DNA of 64,000 nucleotides, from NCBI RefSeq assembly GCF_003952225.1, contig NZ_CP034437.1, positions 1,469,501-1,533,500 of the forward strand, written 5' to 3'. Made by a program: the position numbers and the translations under genes. The notes beneath the pieces are model-generated. The model saw only the letters and a list, made by a program, of their open reading frames with translations, ran no database searches and was not told the origin of the DNA. This DNA comes from Paenibacillus albus. Lineage in GTDB: Bacteria; Bacillota; Bacilli; Paenibacillales; Paenibacillaceae. Positions within the stretch are counted from its first letter, which is position 1; the number at the start of each line of letters is the position of its first letter. Shown here piece by piece: positions 25,283 to 33,887 of this stretch.

Positions 25283-26461
25283 ATGTCGGAATCATTAAGG
25301 CGGCCTCAGCAAGCTCAGCAAAGCTATCAAGCCCAGTCTGGTCCGCCTATGATTTTTTCCATGGTATGGCTCGTTTATCTTGTGTTTCCGCTTTATTATT
25401 TATTCCAACAGCCGCCTCTTGAGGTGGTTGTTGGCGTTACGGCCGTAGTGCTGTTCGTGATTATCTACGTGTGCAGCTTCCGCTTTGAACGGATGCGATT
25501 CTATGGCGTTCTCGCGCTTATCGTAATCGTTGGGTTGTTCTGCTATTCGGATGAAGGCTCCATCTATATGGCATTTTATCCGGCTCCTCTCATTGGCATG
25601 TTGATTAATCGGAAGCAGATGTACGTGGCGCTTGGTGCGCTGACAGCACTTTTCGTTGCGACGATCTGGTATTGGTCGCTGCTCAGCAGCTTGGATGACA
25701 TGCTGCAATATTTACCTGCAATGCTCATTATGCTGTTTATGCCATTCGCGTTTATGATCGGGCGAAGATCGAAGGAACTCAGGAAGAGGCTTCATCTGGC
25801 CAATGAAGAAATTGCGAGGCTATCTAAGAACGAGGAGCGCCAGCGCATCTCCCGCGATTTGCATGATACGCTTGGCCACACGCTCTCGCTTATTACGTTG
25901 AAGAGCGAGCTGGCGGAGAAGCTGATCCTGAAGCACCCGGAGCGGGCGGTGCAGGAAGTGAAGGATATTCAGGCGACCTCACGCGCGGCACTGCGGCAGG
26001 TGCGGGAGCTCGTCTCGGGCATGAGCGCGCTCACCGTACGCGATGAGCTTGCCCATGCGAAGCAGATTTTGTCTGCGGCGGGGATTGTGCTGGAGGCGGA
26101 AGGCGATTGGGAGCTCGAAATTCCATCGGCGACGATGAACAATATACTGGGCATGTGTCTGCGCGAAGCCGTCACTAATGTCGTTAAACATAGCAAGGCT
26201 AAGGTTTGTACCGTCTGTCTGGTTGGGGAAGGAAGCCGGTTAACGCTCTCCGTTACGGACAACGGAGCTGGACTCAGCAAGACTGGCGAGAACGGCGTAT
26301 GGACGGATGCAAGGGGTGGCAATGGCATTAAGGGGATGCGGGAGCGGCTTAAGTTGATTGAAGGCAGCTTGGTTGTGGAATCGATCGGACGCGGTACGCG
26401 CCTTGAGATGACTGTGCCGCTCGTAGCGAAAGAAGCCGAGAAAGGAGGAATAGGCGGATGA
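25283..26461 (+). CDS. Sensor histidine kinase, DesK/LiaS-like (HisKA_3)
   Basis: A 392-residue kinase. Five or six transmembrane segments with almost no extracellular domain span about 28-160, a coiled linker follows (163-185), then HisKA_3 with phospho-acceptor H194 in RISRDLHDTLGHTLSL and a HATPase (about 285-380; LREAVTNVVKHS, VTDNGAG, GNGIKGMRERL). Such kinases sense membrane state or the partner transporter rather than a soluble ligand. It overlaps the regulator gene by 4 nt (ATGA at 26458), so the two proteins are made together. Confidence 0.93.
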   Translation: MSESLRRPQQAQQSYQAQSGPPMIFSMVWLVYLVFPLYYLFQQPPLEVVVGVTAVVLFVIIYVCSFRFERMRFYGVLALIVIVGLFCYSDEGSIYMAFYPAPLIGMLINRKQMYVALGALTALFVATIWYWSLLSSLDDMLQYLPAMLIMLFMPFAFMIGRRSKELRKRLHLANEEIARLSKNEERQRISRDLHDTLGHTLSLITLKSELAEKLILKHPERAVQEVKDIQATSRAALRQVRELVSGMSALTVRDELAHAKQILSAAGIVLEAEGDWELEIPSATMNNILGMCLREAVTNVVKHSKAKVCTVCLVGEGSRLTLSVTDNGAGLSKTGENGVWTDARGGNGIKGMRERLKLIEGSLVVESIGRGTRLEMTVPLVAKEAEKGGIGG

Positions 26462-27060
26462 AGGTCATCGTAGCAGAGGATCAAGGGATGCTGCGCGGCG
26501 CGCTAAGCGCGCTGCTGGATTTGGAGGATGACATTGAAGTGATTGGACAAGCGGAGAACGGGAAGCAGGCGCTTGATCTCATTCAAGAGCTGGTTCCTGA
26601 CCTGTGCGTCATGGACATTGAGATGCCGGAGATGAGCGGGCTGGATGTGGCGGAGAAGCTGAAGGAGCAGAACCATTCCTGCCGTGTCGTCATCTTGACG
26701 ACGTTCTCGCGGTCGGGGTACTTTCAGCGGGCGATGAAAGCTGGCGTACGCGGGTTTCTGCTCAAAGATTCGCCGATTGATGAGCTCGGAGCAGCGCTGC
26801 GAACGGTGCATGCGGGCGGCCGCGCCGTAAGCCCGGAGCTGGCAATGACATTCTGGGACACCGAGAATCCGCTCACGGAGCGGGAGCAAGAGGTGCTGAA
26901 GCTGGCAGCGGCTGGGCTTACGGCTGGCGATATCGCGAAGCAGCTGTTTCTGTCGGCGGGGACCGTGCGTAATTATTTGTCTGAAGCCATCCAGAAGCTG
27001 GAGGCGAAGAATCGAATCGACGCCATCGGCATCGCGGAGAAGAACGGGTGGTTGAGCTAG
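26458..27060 (+). CDS. NarL/DesR-family response regulator
   Basis: A 200-residue regulator: receiver (1-120) with acidic ED in VIVAEDQG, phospho-acceptor D53 in LCVMDIEMPEMSG and lysine in FLLKDSP, then a LuxR-type HTH (about 137-195; LTEREQEVLKLAAAG, LFLSAGTVRNYLSEAIQKL). It is the partner of the upstream kinase. The inverted repeat at 23474-23489 before this operon is a candidate binding site, implying autoregulation and control of the ABC exporter. Confidence 0.94.
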   Translation: MKVIVAEDQGMLRGALSALLDLEDDIEVIGQAENGKQALDLIQELVPDLCVMDIEMPEMSGLDVAEKLKEQNHSCRVVILTTFSRSGYFQRAMKAGVRGFLLKDSPIDELGAALRTVHAGGRAVSPELAMTFWDTENPLTEREQEVLKLAAAGLTAGDIAKQLFLSAGTVRNYLSEAIQKLEAKNRIDAIGIAEKNGWLS

Positions 27061-27565
27061 CTAAGTAAGATGGAATCGGCAGGTGGCGGAGCTGAGAGAG
27101 CTAAATATGTGCTCTCAGCAAGAGAATCGGCCGATTAGAGCGCTGAGAGTGCAGAATCAGCACTCTCAGACGGGGAACCAGTCGGAATCGGCCGCGCGGC
27201 GGAGCTGAGAGAGCAAAATACGTACTCTCAGCAAGAGAATCGTCCGATTAGAGCTCCGAGAGTGCAGAATCAGTACTCTCAGTCAGGGAACCAGTCGGGA
27301 ATCGGCTGCGCAGCGGAGCTGAGAGAGGCAAAACCCGCTCTCATTCTCCGAAATCGCGGAAACATCCTGCTGAGAGAGGAAAAAGCCTCTCTCAGTGACT
27401 GAAAAGTCCGAGGACGCAGCTTATTCTCCGCGAAGAGAGGCAAAACCCGCTCTCGGCTCCCGAAATCGCGGAAACTTCTTACTGAGAGAGGAAAAAGCCT
27501 CTCTCAGTAAACGAGACCTCGTCGGTAGCGTGACGATGCTGAGAGAACTCATTTTCTACAATAAG
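27061..27565. repeat. Four tandem units of about 113 bp, each with two CTGAGAG/CTCTCAG palindromes
   Basis: Palindromes begin at 27091, 27142, 27204, 27254, 27318, 27370, 27432 and 27482, so every second one is 112-114 bp apart. Typical forms are GCTGAGAG...CTCTCAGC and CTGAGAGAGG-AAAAA-GCCTCTCTCAG. Units 1-2 share the linker CGGCCGATTAGAGCGCT-like; units 3-4 share CCGAAATCGCGGAAAC. A half element follows at 27538. No convincing gene occurs in this stretch. The same architecture returns at 40.9-41.3 kb and 52.0-52.25 kb. Confidence 0.85.
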
Positions 27566-27612
27566 AACCTCAAGTCCTGATCGTGATCCCCGGGCTTGAG
27601 GTTTATTTTATG
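27566..27612 (+). terminator. Terminator after the repeat block
   Basis: AACCTCAAG pairs with CTTGAGGTT, with extra CC/GG pairs towards the loop, followed by TATTTTATG. It would end any transcript running through the repeats from the response regulator. Confidence 0.75.
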
Positions 27613-27720
27613 CAAACTTCCATCTGAAAAAATGTAATTCATACCCAGAAATGTGCTAAACTAGACTGATAGTTTAATAGCTTCTTCTTCGATTGAAGGC
27701 TGTAGGAGGATCGCAAGGTC

Positions 27721-29163
27721 ATGAAATACATACAACGCATGAAAAAATATGGGATTACATTTGCCGCTCTCGCAACACTAAGCGTGAGTTCATTGTCCGC
27801 AAGTCTTGGTCAGACGGATGTCGCTGTCGCTGCAGCTGCCGGTTCCCCGAGCGTGTGGGCAAAGCAAGAGATTCAAGATGCGCTGACAAGCGGGCTTATC
27901 CCGTACGGCTTAACGAATAGCTATCAGAAGCCGCTGACCCGCCAAGAATTCAGCGAGATGGCGGTGCAGCTCTATGAAGTGCTGACAGGCGAGAAGCCCC
28001 CTGTGCCGAAGGCGGATCCGTTCAAAGACACGAACAGCTACCCCGTGCTGCAAGCATACAGCCTCGGCATTGTTAAAGGCACGAGCGCGAATACGTTCAC
28101 CCCATCCGCAAGCATTACGCGGGAGCAGCTGTCGCTCATGCTGTACAACACGCTCGCGGTCGCAGGCATGCGCGATAGGCTGATCGGTGAACAAGGCCCC
28201 GTCCCAGTGTTCGCCGATGCCAAGCAGGTTGCGGCATGGTCGAAGGATGCCGTGACGATACTCGCAGCCAACGGCATTATGAAAGGCAATAGCTACGGCA
28301 GCCTGCTGAAATTCATGCCGCGCTCGACAACGACGCGGGAGCAGTCGATTGTGCTGGTTTATCGGATTTTTACGCGGTTCGGGTCTTATTTTGTGAAGGA
28401 TGAGCTCGATCTGCTGAATGTCTCGAAACAGTCACTTCCAATCGTCTATAAGGACGAAAGAGCAAGAGCTGTCGATCTCAAAGCAAAAGCAATTCTCGAT
28501 GAGATCATAGAGCCAGGCATGACGGAATATGAACGGGAGCTCGCCATCCACAATTATTTGCTGCTGCACATCGCGTATGACTATGACAATTACGAGAATA
28601 ACACCGTTCCGGCGGATTCCTATACCATCTACGGCTCGCTGATGAAAGGAATAGCGGTGTGCCAAGGCTATGCTTACTCGGCGCAGCTGCTCCTTACGAT
28701 GGCGGGCATTGAGTCGAAAATCGTGACGGGCACAGTCGATGGCGTCGCGCATGCGTGGAACAAAGTGAAGATCGGCGGAGCCTACTACAATCTGGACGTG
28801 ACCTGGGATGATCCGGTGCCGGATGTCGAGGGCCGCTTGGCCTACGGGTACTTCAACGTGACGGATGAGGAGCTTCGCCATGACCATGTCTGGTCCGATC
28901 AGCTGCCGGCTGCAACGGCTATTATCTATAACTATTACACCTATAACGGGCTAACCGTAGATACGCCGAAGCAATTCGAGGAACGGATCGAAGCCGCTAT
29001 TAAAGAGAAGGCGGATTCCATCTCGCTCAAGCGGCAATACGCCGACAACCAAGGAGCGAATGCGTGGAGTGCGATCATGCAGAAGCATGCGGCGGAAATT
29101 AGCGGCTACTCGTACACGATGGATAAGAGCGGCGTCGTCAGCTTTAAGTTTCGTTACCGCTAA
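27721..29163 (+). CDS. S-layer-homology protein with transglutaminase-like domain
   Basis: A 480-residue exported protein. A signal peptide (about 1-38, ending in an Ala-rich stretch) is followed by S-layer homology repeats (about 45-215; LTRQEFSEMAVQLYE, ITREQLSLMLYNTLA, TTREQSIVLVYRIFT) that bind cell-wall polymer. A transglutaminase-like protease domain (255-370) has the full triad C314 (IAVCQGYAYS), H344 (GVAHAWNKV) and D359 (NLDVTWDD). A last segment (about 390-480) has no known domain. It probably acts on peptides or crosslinks at the cell surface. AGGAGG stands before the ATG. Monocistronic. Confidence 0.9.
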   Translation: MKYIQRMKKYGITFAALATLSVSSLSASLGQTDVAVAAAAGSPSVWAKQEIQDALTSGLIPYGLTNSYQKPLTRQEFSEMAVQLYEVLTGEKPPVPKADPFKDTNSYPVLQAYSLGIVKGTSANTFTPSASITREQLSLMLYNTLAVAGMRDRLIGEQGPVPVFADAKQVAAWSKDAVTILAANGIMKGNSYGSLLKFMPRSTTTREQSIVLVYRIFTRFGSYFVKDELDLLNVSKQSLPIVYKDERARAVDLKAKAILDEIIEPGMTEYERELAIHNYLLLHIAYDYDNYENNTVPADSYTIYGSLMKGIAVCQGYAYSAQLLLTMAGIESKIVTGTVDGVAHAWNKVKIGGAYYNLDVTWDDPVPDVEGRLAYGYFNVTDEELRHDHVWSDQLPAATAIIYNYYTYNGLTVDTPKQFEERIEAAIKEKADSISLKRQYADNQGANAWSAIMQKHAAEISGYSYTMDKSGVVSFKFRYR

Positions 29164-29202
29164 TGCTACAATGGAAGCAAAAAGAGACGGAGTACCGCCA
29201 TC

Positions 29203-30162
29203 ATGATGCGAATAATGCTAATTACGAAGGACCATCGCGTGATGCAGCTGTCCAGCTTCTCGGAGCTAGACGACCCGAAGGCACATGTCCAGTGGTACTG
29301 GGTAGATTTCTGCGAACCGACTGAAGAGGAATCGAAGCTGCTGGATGACTATTTTCATTTTCACCCGCTCGCGATTGAAGATTGCATGCTCTACCTGCAA
29401 AGGCCGAAGATGGATCATTACGAGGATGTCCACTTCCTTGTCCTTCATGCAATCGACGAGCGTACGCTCGAAGCGACAGAGGTAGATCTGTTCATCGGCA
29501 AAAATTTTCTCGTTAGCTACCATCAACAGCCGCATCAAGAGGTTAATCAAGCGTGGGAGAAGGTTAGGCATAAGCCGCACACGGAAGCACATGGCAATTT
29601 GCATGCGGCGTACGCGGTGATGGATGAGCTGGTGGATCAATATTTTCCGGCCTTGCAGGCGATCGAAGACCAGCTGCTTGAGTTTGAGACGGAAGGGACA
29701 AATGAGCAGAATTTCCGCTCGAACTTGAACCATGTGTTCGATATTCGCAACAAGCTGCTGAAGCTGCGCAAAACATTCGTGCCGATGAGAGACCTGCTCT
29801 ACCGGCTGCTGAACACGCAGCGAATCGAGGCTTTGCCGCATTATCATCTTTTCTTCACAGATATCTACGATCATCTGCTCAAGCTGGCGGAGATGGTCGA
29901 TTCCAACCGCGATATGACGTCGGATCTGCGCGACCATTATATGTCGATCAATTCCAACCGAATGAATGAGATTATGAAGACGCTGACGGTCATTACGGTG
30001 ATCTTCATGCCGCTGACGTTCATTGCCGGGATTTACGGGATGAATTTCTCGAATATGCCGGAGCTGCAATGGCATGCCGGGTATTTTCTCGTTCTTATTG
30101 TGATGGCCGTTTTGTCGGTAGGCATGTATGCATGGTTTAAAGGGAAAGGCTGGTTCGAATGA
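29203..30162 (+). CDS. corA: CorA-family divalent metal transporter
   Basis: A 319-residue CorA channel for Mg2+ or related metals. The large N-terminal cytoplasmic alpha/beta domain carries the long stalk helix (about 130-250), followed by two C-terminal transmembrane helices with the selectivity motif GMN at 279-281 (IYGMNF). FMPLTFIAGI precedes it and the charged tail GKGWFE closes the protein. Length fits the family. Two adjacent ATGs (29203, 29206) share one ribosome site. It begins 39 nt after the SLH gene but has no functional link with it. Confidence 0.94.
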   Translation: MMRIMLITKDHRVMQLSSFSELDDPKAHVQWYWVDFCEPTEEESKLLDDYFHFHPLAIEDCMLYLQRPKMDHYEDVHFLVLHAIDERTLEATEVDLFIGKNFLVSYHQQPHQEVNQAWEKVRHKPHTEAHGNLHAAYAVMDELVDQYFPALQAIEDQLLEFETEGTNEQNFRSNLNHVFDIRNKLLKLRKTFVPMRDLLYRLLNTQRIEALPHYHLFFTDIYDHLLKLAEMVDSNRDMTSDLRDHYMSINSNRMNEIMKTLTVITVIFMPLTFIAGIYGMNFSNMPELQWHAGYFLVLIVMAVLSVGMYAWFKGKGWFE

Positions 30163-30235
30163 GTGCCTGAATAGAACATTTCGCCATGGGGTACGGTAAG
30201 CGGTAGATACTCCAGAAGGAGGCGGATAGGTCAAA

Positions 30236-30523
30236 ATGGCACGAAGAAGTCGAAGAAAGCATGTGGTCCCGGCAGCGGATGCGCAGATGAGCGCGTTCAA
30301 AGCGGAGGTAATGCGCAGGGAAGGCTACGTCGTTAATCCGAGCCGGCCTGATGATGTGAAGTACGAGGTTGCGAAGTCGCTTGGCATACCGCTTGAGCAT
30401 GGTTATAACGGCCAGCTGTCAACGGAGTCTGCCGGCCAGATCGGCGGTCAGATCGGCGGCGCGATGGTGAAGGAACTTATCCGCATGGCACAAGAGAAGC
30501 TGGCGAATGAGGGCAGGCAATAA
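30236..30523 (+). CDS. Alpha/beta-type small acid-soluble spore protein
   Basis: A 95-residue SASP. The C-terminal two-thirds shows the family signature: KYEVAKSLGIPLEHGYNG (GPR protease region) and AGQIGGQIGGAMVKELIRMA. These proteins coat spore DNA and protect it, and are degraded during germination. The N-terminus is unusual: strongly basic (MARRSRRKH) and longer than in typical SASPs of about 70 residues. AGAAGGAGGCG stands upstream. Its presence shows that the organism forms endospores. Expression by sigma-G is expected from the family, but no promoter was resolved. Confidence 0.88.
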   Translation: MARRSRRKHVVPAADAQMSAFKAEVMRREGYVVNPSRPDDVKYEVAKSLGIPLEHGYNGQLSTESAGQIGGQIGGAMVKELIRMAQEKLANEGRQ

Positions 30524-30559
30524 GAGCTGATGCAATGACAGAAATTACGAAGCGACGAG

Positions 30560-30597
30560 CTGACACTGCTGCAAGAAAAGCAGTGTCAGTTTTTTTG
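30560..30597 (+). terminator. Terminator of the SASP gene
   Basis: CTGACACTGCT pairs perfectly with AGCAGTGTCAG, followed by seven T. Confidence 0.92.
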
Positions 30598-30700
30598 CTG
30601 TTTTCGGGACTTTGGAAGTGATTTTTAAGTCTGTATTCATATTCCTTTCATATTCAGCAGGTATGCTTAGAGTAACTTATTAGGATGGGGGATTGCTGCT

Positions 30701-31384
30701 ATGCCGGCCGCTATTCTCGTTGTCGAAGACGATTACTATATTCAAGAGCTTATCGCCGAATTTCTGCGCGCGCAGAACTATGAGGTAGATGTAGCAAGCG
30801 ATGGTTTGGAAGGCTGGGGGAAGTTTCAGCAGTCTCACTACGACCTCGTTATTCTCGATTTGATGCTGCCGTCGATGAACGGCTATGAAGTGTGCCGATT
30901 AATTCGCGAGCGGTCCGATACACCGGTCATTGTGCTTACGGCGCTCAGTGAGGAGAAGGATCAGCTGAAGGCGTTCGAGGAAGAGGCGGACGATTACGTG
31001 ACGAAGCCGTTCTCGTTCCATGTGCTGATGAAGCGGGTTGAGGCGGTGCTTCGGCGTACGCGGGTCGGACAGTCCGGAGAGCTTTTGTTCGACGGCAGGC
31101 TGCGGCTGGATGCCGATGCCTACAAGGTGTACGTCGATGGCAAGATGATCGATACGACGACGAAGGAATTTGATATTTTGAATACGCTCATCCTTAATGC
31201 CGGGCGCATCCTGACCAGGGACATGCTTCTCGACAAGGTGTGGGGCTACGACTATTACGGCGATTCCCGCATCGTCGACGCGCATATTAAGAACATTCGC
31301 AAGAAGCTCGGCATCTCTGTCATTCGTACGGTCAAAGGAGTCGGGTACTCACTTGAAACGGAAGTCACGGCGGTGGAGGGATGA
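30701..31384 (+). CDS. OmpR/PhoB-family response regulator
   Basis: A 227-residue regulator. Receiver: EDD in LVVEDDYYI, phospho-acceptor D53 in LVILDLMLPSMNG, lysine in YVTKPFS. The winged-helix domain (about 130-222) includes TTKEFDILNTLILNAGRILTR and VDAHIKNIRKKLG...TVKGVGYSL. ATG with GGATGGGGG upstream. The stop overlaps the kinase start as ATGA. The genes under its control are unknown; the kinase sensor suggests an envelope signal. Confidence 0.93.
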   Translation: MPAAILVVEDDYYIQELIAEFLRAQNYEVDVASDGLEGWGKFQQSHYDLVILDLMLPSMNGYEVCRLIRERSDTPVIVLTALSEEKDQLKAFEEEADDYVTKPFSFHVLMKRVEAVLRRTRVGQSGELLFDGRLRLDADAYKVYVDGKMIDTTTKEFDILNTLILNAGRILTRDMLLDKVWGYDYYGDSRIVDAHIKNIRKKLGISVIRTVKGVGYSLETEVTAVEG

Positions 31385-32886
31385 TTCGGCGTAAAGGCAT
31401 CCGGTTCAAAATCTTCCTCGTCACGACAGCGCTTCTCGTCACGTTCGCGCTGGTCATTTACTTGACGCTCTACTTCATGCTGCCGAGCTACTATAAAACG
31501 ATTAAGCAGGATCGACTCGAGAGCGGCGTCAGCGAGCTTGTGAAAGCGATCAACGGCAAAAGCACCACGGATGCCATTCCGCTCATGGCTCAGTTCGGGC
31601 AGGAGCATAACGCCATGATGATGCTGCGCGACAGCACCGGGAACGGTTATTACATCCCGCCGAATTTCCGGGCGATGAAGAACTGGATTGGGACCGGAGA
31701 CAGCTACCTCGGCTTCCGCAAGCAAATGCAAGCGGGACGGTTTGAGGCAGGCAGCCGGGACCCCGGCGACCGAGGCATGCATCTGCTCAGCGTAGAGCGG
31801 AAGATCAAATTCGCCGAGAGCGATGAAGTATTCACGCTGTTCGTCGATGCGCCGCTGCAGCCGATAGGGGAGGCAGCAAGCGTCATTTTGCTATTCCTGC
31901 CCTATATGCTCATCCCGATTCTGCTCATCGCAATTGGAGGAGCGCTCATCTATGCGAGGCTTATTGCAAGGCCGCTTATTTCTCTGAACAAGGTCGCAAG
32001 ACGCCTCGCGAAGCTCGACTTCTCTGCAACGGAGCCAGCGCTGAAGACGCGAGATGAGCTTGGGGAGCTGTCGCTCAGCCTAAGCAGGCTAGCGGTTAAT
32101 TTGCAATCGACGATGGGCGAGCTGCAGGAAGCGAACACTCAGCTTAAGAGCGACATTGAACGTGAGCGCGAGCAGGAAACGAAGCGTCGCGAGTTCGTCG
32201 CAACGATCTCGCATGAGCTGAAGACGCCGATTACCGCGGTGAGCGGCCAGCTCGAAGCCATGATCGCGAACGTTGGAGCATTCCGCGATCGGGACACGTA
32301 TTTGCGCAAGTCCTATACCATTATGCAGGATATGGACAAGCTCGTTCATGAGATATTAGAGCTCTCGAAGCTGGAGAGCCGCGACTTCCTGCCGCTTATG
32401 CGGGAGGTAGACCTTGTGGATCTTATCCGCGAATCGGTCGGCCATGTAAGCTACTTAGCCAATGTGAAGAATATGATTCTCGATTGCGAGCTGCCGGATG
32501 AAGCGCTCATTACGGCGGATGAGCGGCTCATGTCCAAAGCGGTCTCGAATATCATTACGAATGCCGTGCAATATTCCGGCGACGAGGAGCGGGTCATCGT
32601 ACGTTTGTGGGAGGAGCCGGAGAGCGTGAGCACGGACGGCGACGAATCGCGAAAGATGTACCGGTTTGAGGTGCTCAACACGGGGGTGACGATTGAGGAG
32701 TCGAAGCTGCCGCGACTGTTCGAGCCGTTCTACCGTGCGGAACAATCGCGCAGCCGCTCAACGGGAGGCAGCGGGCTAGGCTTGTATATTGTTAGCAAAG
32801 TACTGGATGCCCATGGAGCGCAGTACGCTATTACGAATACACCAGAAGGCGTCAGGTTCAGTGTGCTGCTGCAAGGGGCCGCGTAA
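31381..32886 (+). CDS. Membrane sensor histidine kinase paired with the OmpR-type regulator
   Basis: A 501-residue kinase. TM1 (about 8-32), an extracytoplasmic sensor of roughly 130 residues, TM2 (about 165-195), HAMP (195-250), HisKA with H278 in ATISHELKTPITA, and HATPase (about 380-495; NIITNAVQYS, PFYRAEQSRSRSTGGSGLGLYI). The RSTGGSGLGL box is that of VanS/BaeS-like kinases. It overlaps the regulator by 4 nt. The HATPase contains a polar insertion (EEPESVSTDGDESRKM). Confidence 0.93.
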   Translation: MIRRKGIRFKIFLVTTALLVTFALVIYLTLYFMLPSYYKTIKQDRLESGVSELVKAINGKSTTDAIPLMAQFGQEHNAMMMLRDSTGNGYYIPPNFRAMKNWIGTGDSYLGFRKQMQAGRFEAGSRDPGDRGMHLLSVERKIKFAESDEVFTLFVDAPLQPIGEAASVILLFLPYMLIPILLIAIGGALIYARLIARPLISLNKVARRLAKLDFSATEPALKTRDELGELSLSLSRLAVNLQSTMGELQEANTQLKSDIEREREQETKRREFVATISHELKTPITAVSGQLEAMIANVGAFRDRDTYLRKSYTIMQDMDKLVHEILELSKLESRDFLPLMREVDLVDLIRESVGHVSYLANVKNMILDCELPDEALITADERLMSKAVSNIITNAVQYSGDEERVIVRLWEEPESVSTDGDESRKMYRFEVLNTGVTIEESKLPRLFEPFYRAEQSRSRSTGGSGLGLYIVSKVLDAHGAQYAITNTPEGVRFSVLLQGAA

Positions 32887-32991
32887 CTGGCTGACAATAG
32901 GGTTATTTGCTTCGCTAGGAATTTGGAAGGAATTGGCGTGCTTGTACCGAACTAGTAGGGAGAACAAGAAGCCAATTGGAGGTAAGCGCGC

Positions 32992-33819
32992 ATGTCGGTA
33001 TCTATTGATAGGGCAAGACAATTCGTATATGCAAACGGGCTATTGTGGGAGCAGGCATTATTCAGTTATTTATTTGACGGCGGCTCCATAGAGCGCCTGC
33101 ATAGCTGCCTGTTGAACTATAAGAACGCGGACGGAGGCTGGGGGCACGGCCTTGAGCATGATATCAAATGTCCGGACTCGCATCCGCTTGCGCTAGAGTT
33201 TCTGCTGAATATTAACAGAGACACCGGAGTGCCTATAACGCCGTTGCTTGAGGGCACAGTCGAATGGGTAGAGCGCAATCGCGAAGCGGACGGCTCCTTG
33301 CGGGACCCGGAATCGCTGATGAAATACCCGCTCGCGCCGTGGTGGAGCGGAGGCGGGCAGTCAAAGCCGGATTCGATTACCGGGAACTTGATTCGGCTGG
33401 GGATTTGTTCGGATGAGCTGAAGGCGTCTACGGCTCAGTGGGCAAGCGATCACTTGAATGTAACGCAAATCGAGGAGAATGAATGGCTGTTCATGGCTTA
33501 CCACGCCTTCGATTACTACGTGAATACGCCAGCGACACCAGAGCATGCGCAGCATAGGGAAGCGGCGATTGCGAACATCGTCGCTTGCGCTTCGAAAGCG
33601 GAGCCGAAGCAGTACTCTTCGTACTTCTCTTTCGCCGCCGCGCCGGATTCCCCCGTTGCGCAAGCAACGCCGCCAGAGCTTGTGAATAAGTTCCTTGACC
33701 ACCTCGCATCCTCGCAGCGCGAGGATGGAGGCTGGGATGACGAGCATGGACTGAAGCATTGGCAAGCCTATATGACGACAGTTGTGCTGAACACGCTGCG
33801 TAACTACGGAAGGCTGTAG
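32992..33819 (+). CDS. Squalene-cyclase/prenyltransferase-like alpha-toroid protein, unknown function
   Basis: A 275-residue protein. DGGWGHG (about 44-50) and REDGGWDDEHG (about 242-252) resemble the QW motifs of the terpenoid cyclase/prenyltransferase alpha6/alpha6 toroid fold, and the sequence is rich in helices and aromatic residues between them. It is far too short for a hopene cyclase (about 600) and lacks the DxDD catalytic motif, so it is not a terpene cyclase. No signal peptide. AATTGGAGG precedes the ATG. It is monocistronic; neighbours give no clue to its role. Confidence 0.75.
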   Translation: MSVSIDRARQFVYANGLLWEQALFSYLFDGGSIERLHSCLLNYKNADGGWGHGLEHDIKCPDSHPLALEFLLNINRDTGVPITPLLEGTVEWVERNREADGSLRDPESLMKYPLAPWWSGGGQSKPDSITGNLIRLGICSDELKASTAQWASDHLNVTQIEENEWLFMAYHAFDYYVNTPATPEHAQHREAAIANIVACASKAEPKQYSSYFSFAAAPDSPVAQATPPELVNKFLDHLASSQREDGGWDDEHGLKHWQAYMTTVVLNTLRNYGRL

Positions 33820-33839
33820 CTAGAAGCTTTGTAAAAGAG

Positions 33840-33887
33840 CCGGACATTAGATTCTGTCGCGAACGACAGCTAATGTCCGGTTTTTTA
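33840..33887. terminator. Bidirectional terminator between the toroid gene and fchA
   Basis: CCGGACATTAG pairs with CTAATGTCCGG with an inner CTGTCG/CGACAG stem, followed by TTTTTTATTT on the plus strand and by CTCTTTTAC on the minus strand. The minus-strand stem overlaps the last codons of the fchA-like gene. Confidence 0.85.

Noticed and set aside
27091-27507. CRISPR array
   Set aside because: Periodic, but the repeated parts are short palindromes with changing arms and the intervening segments are themselves repeated; there are no unique spacers and no cas genes.
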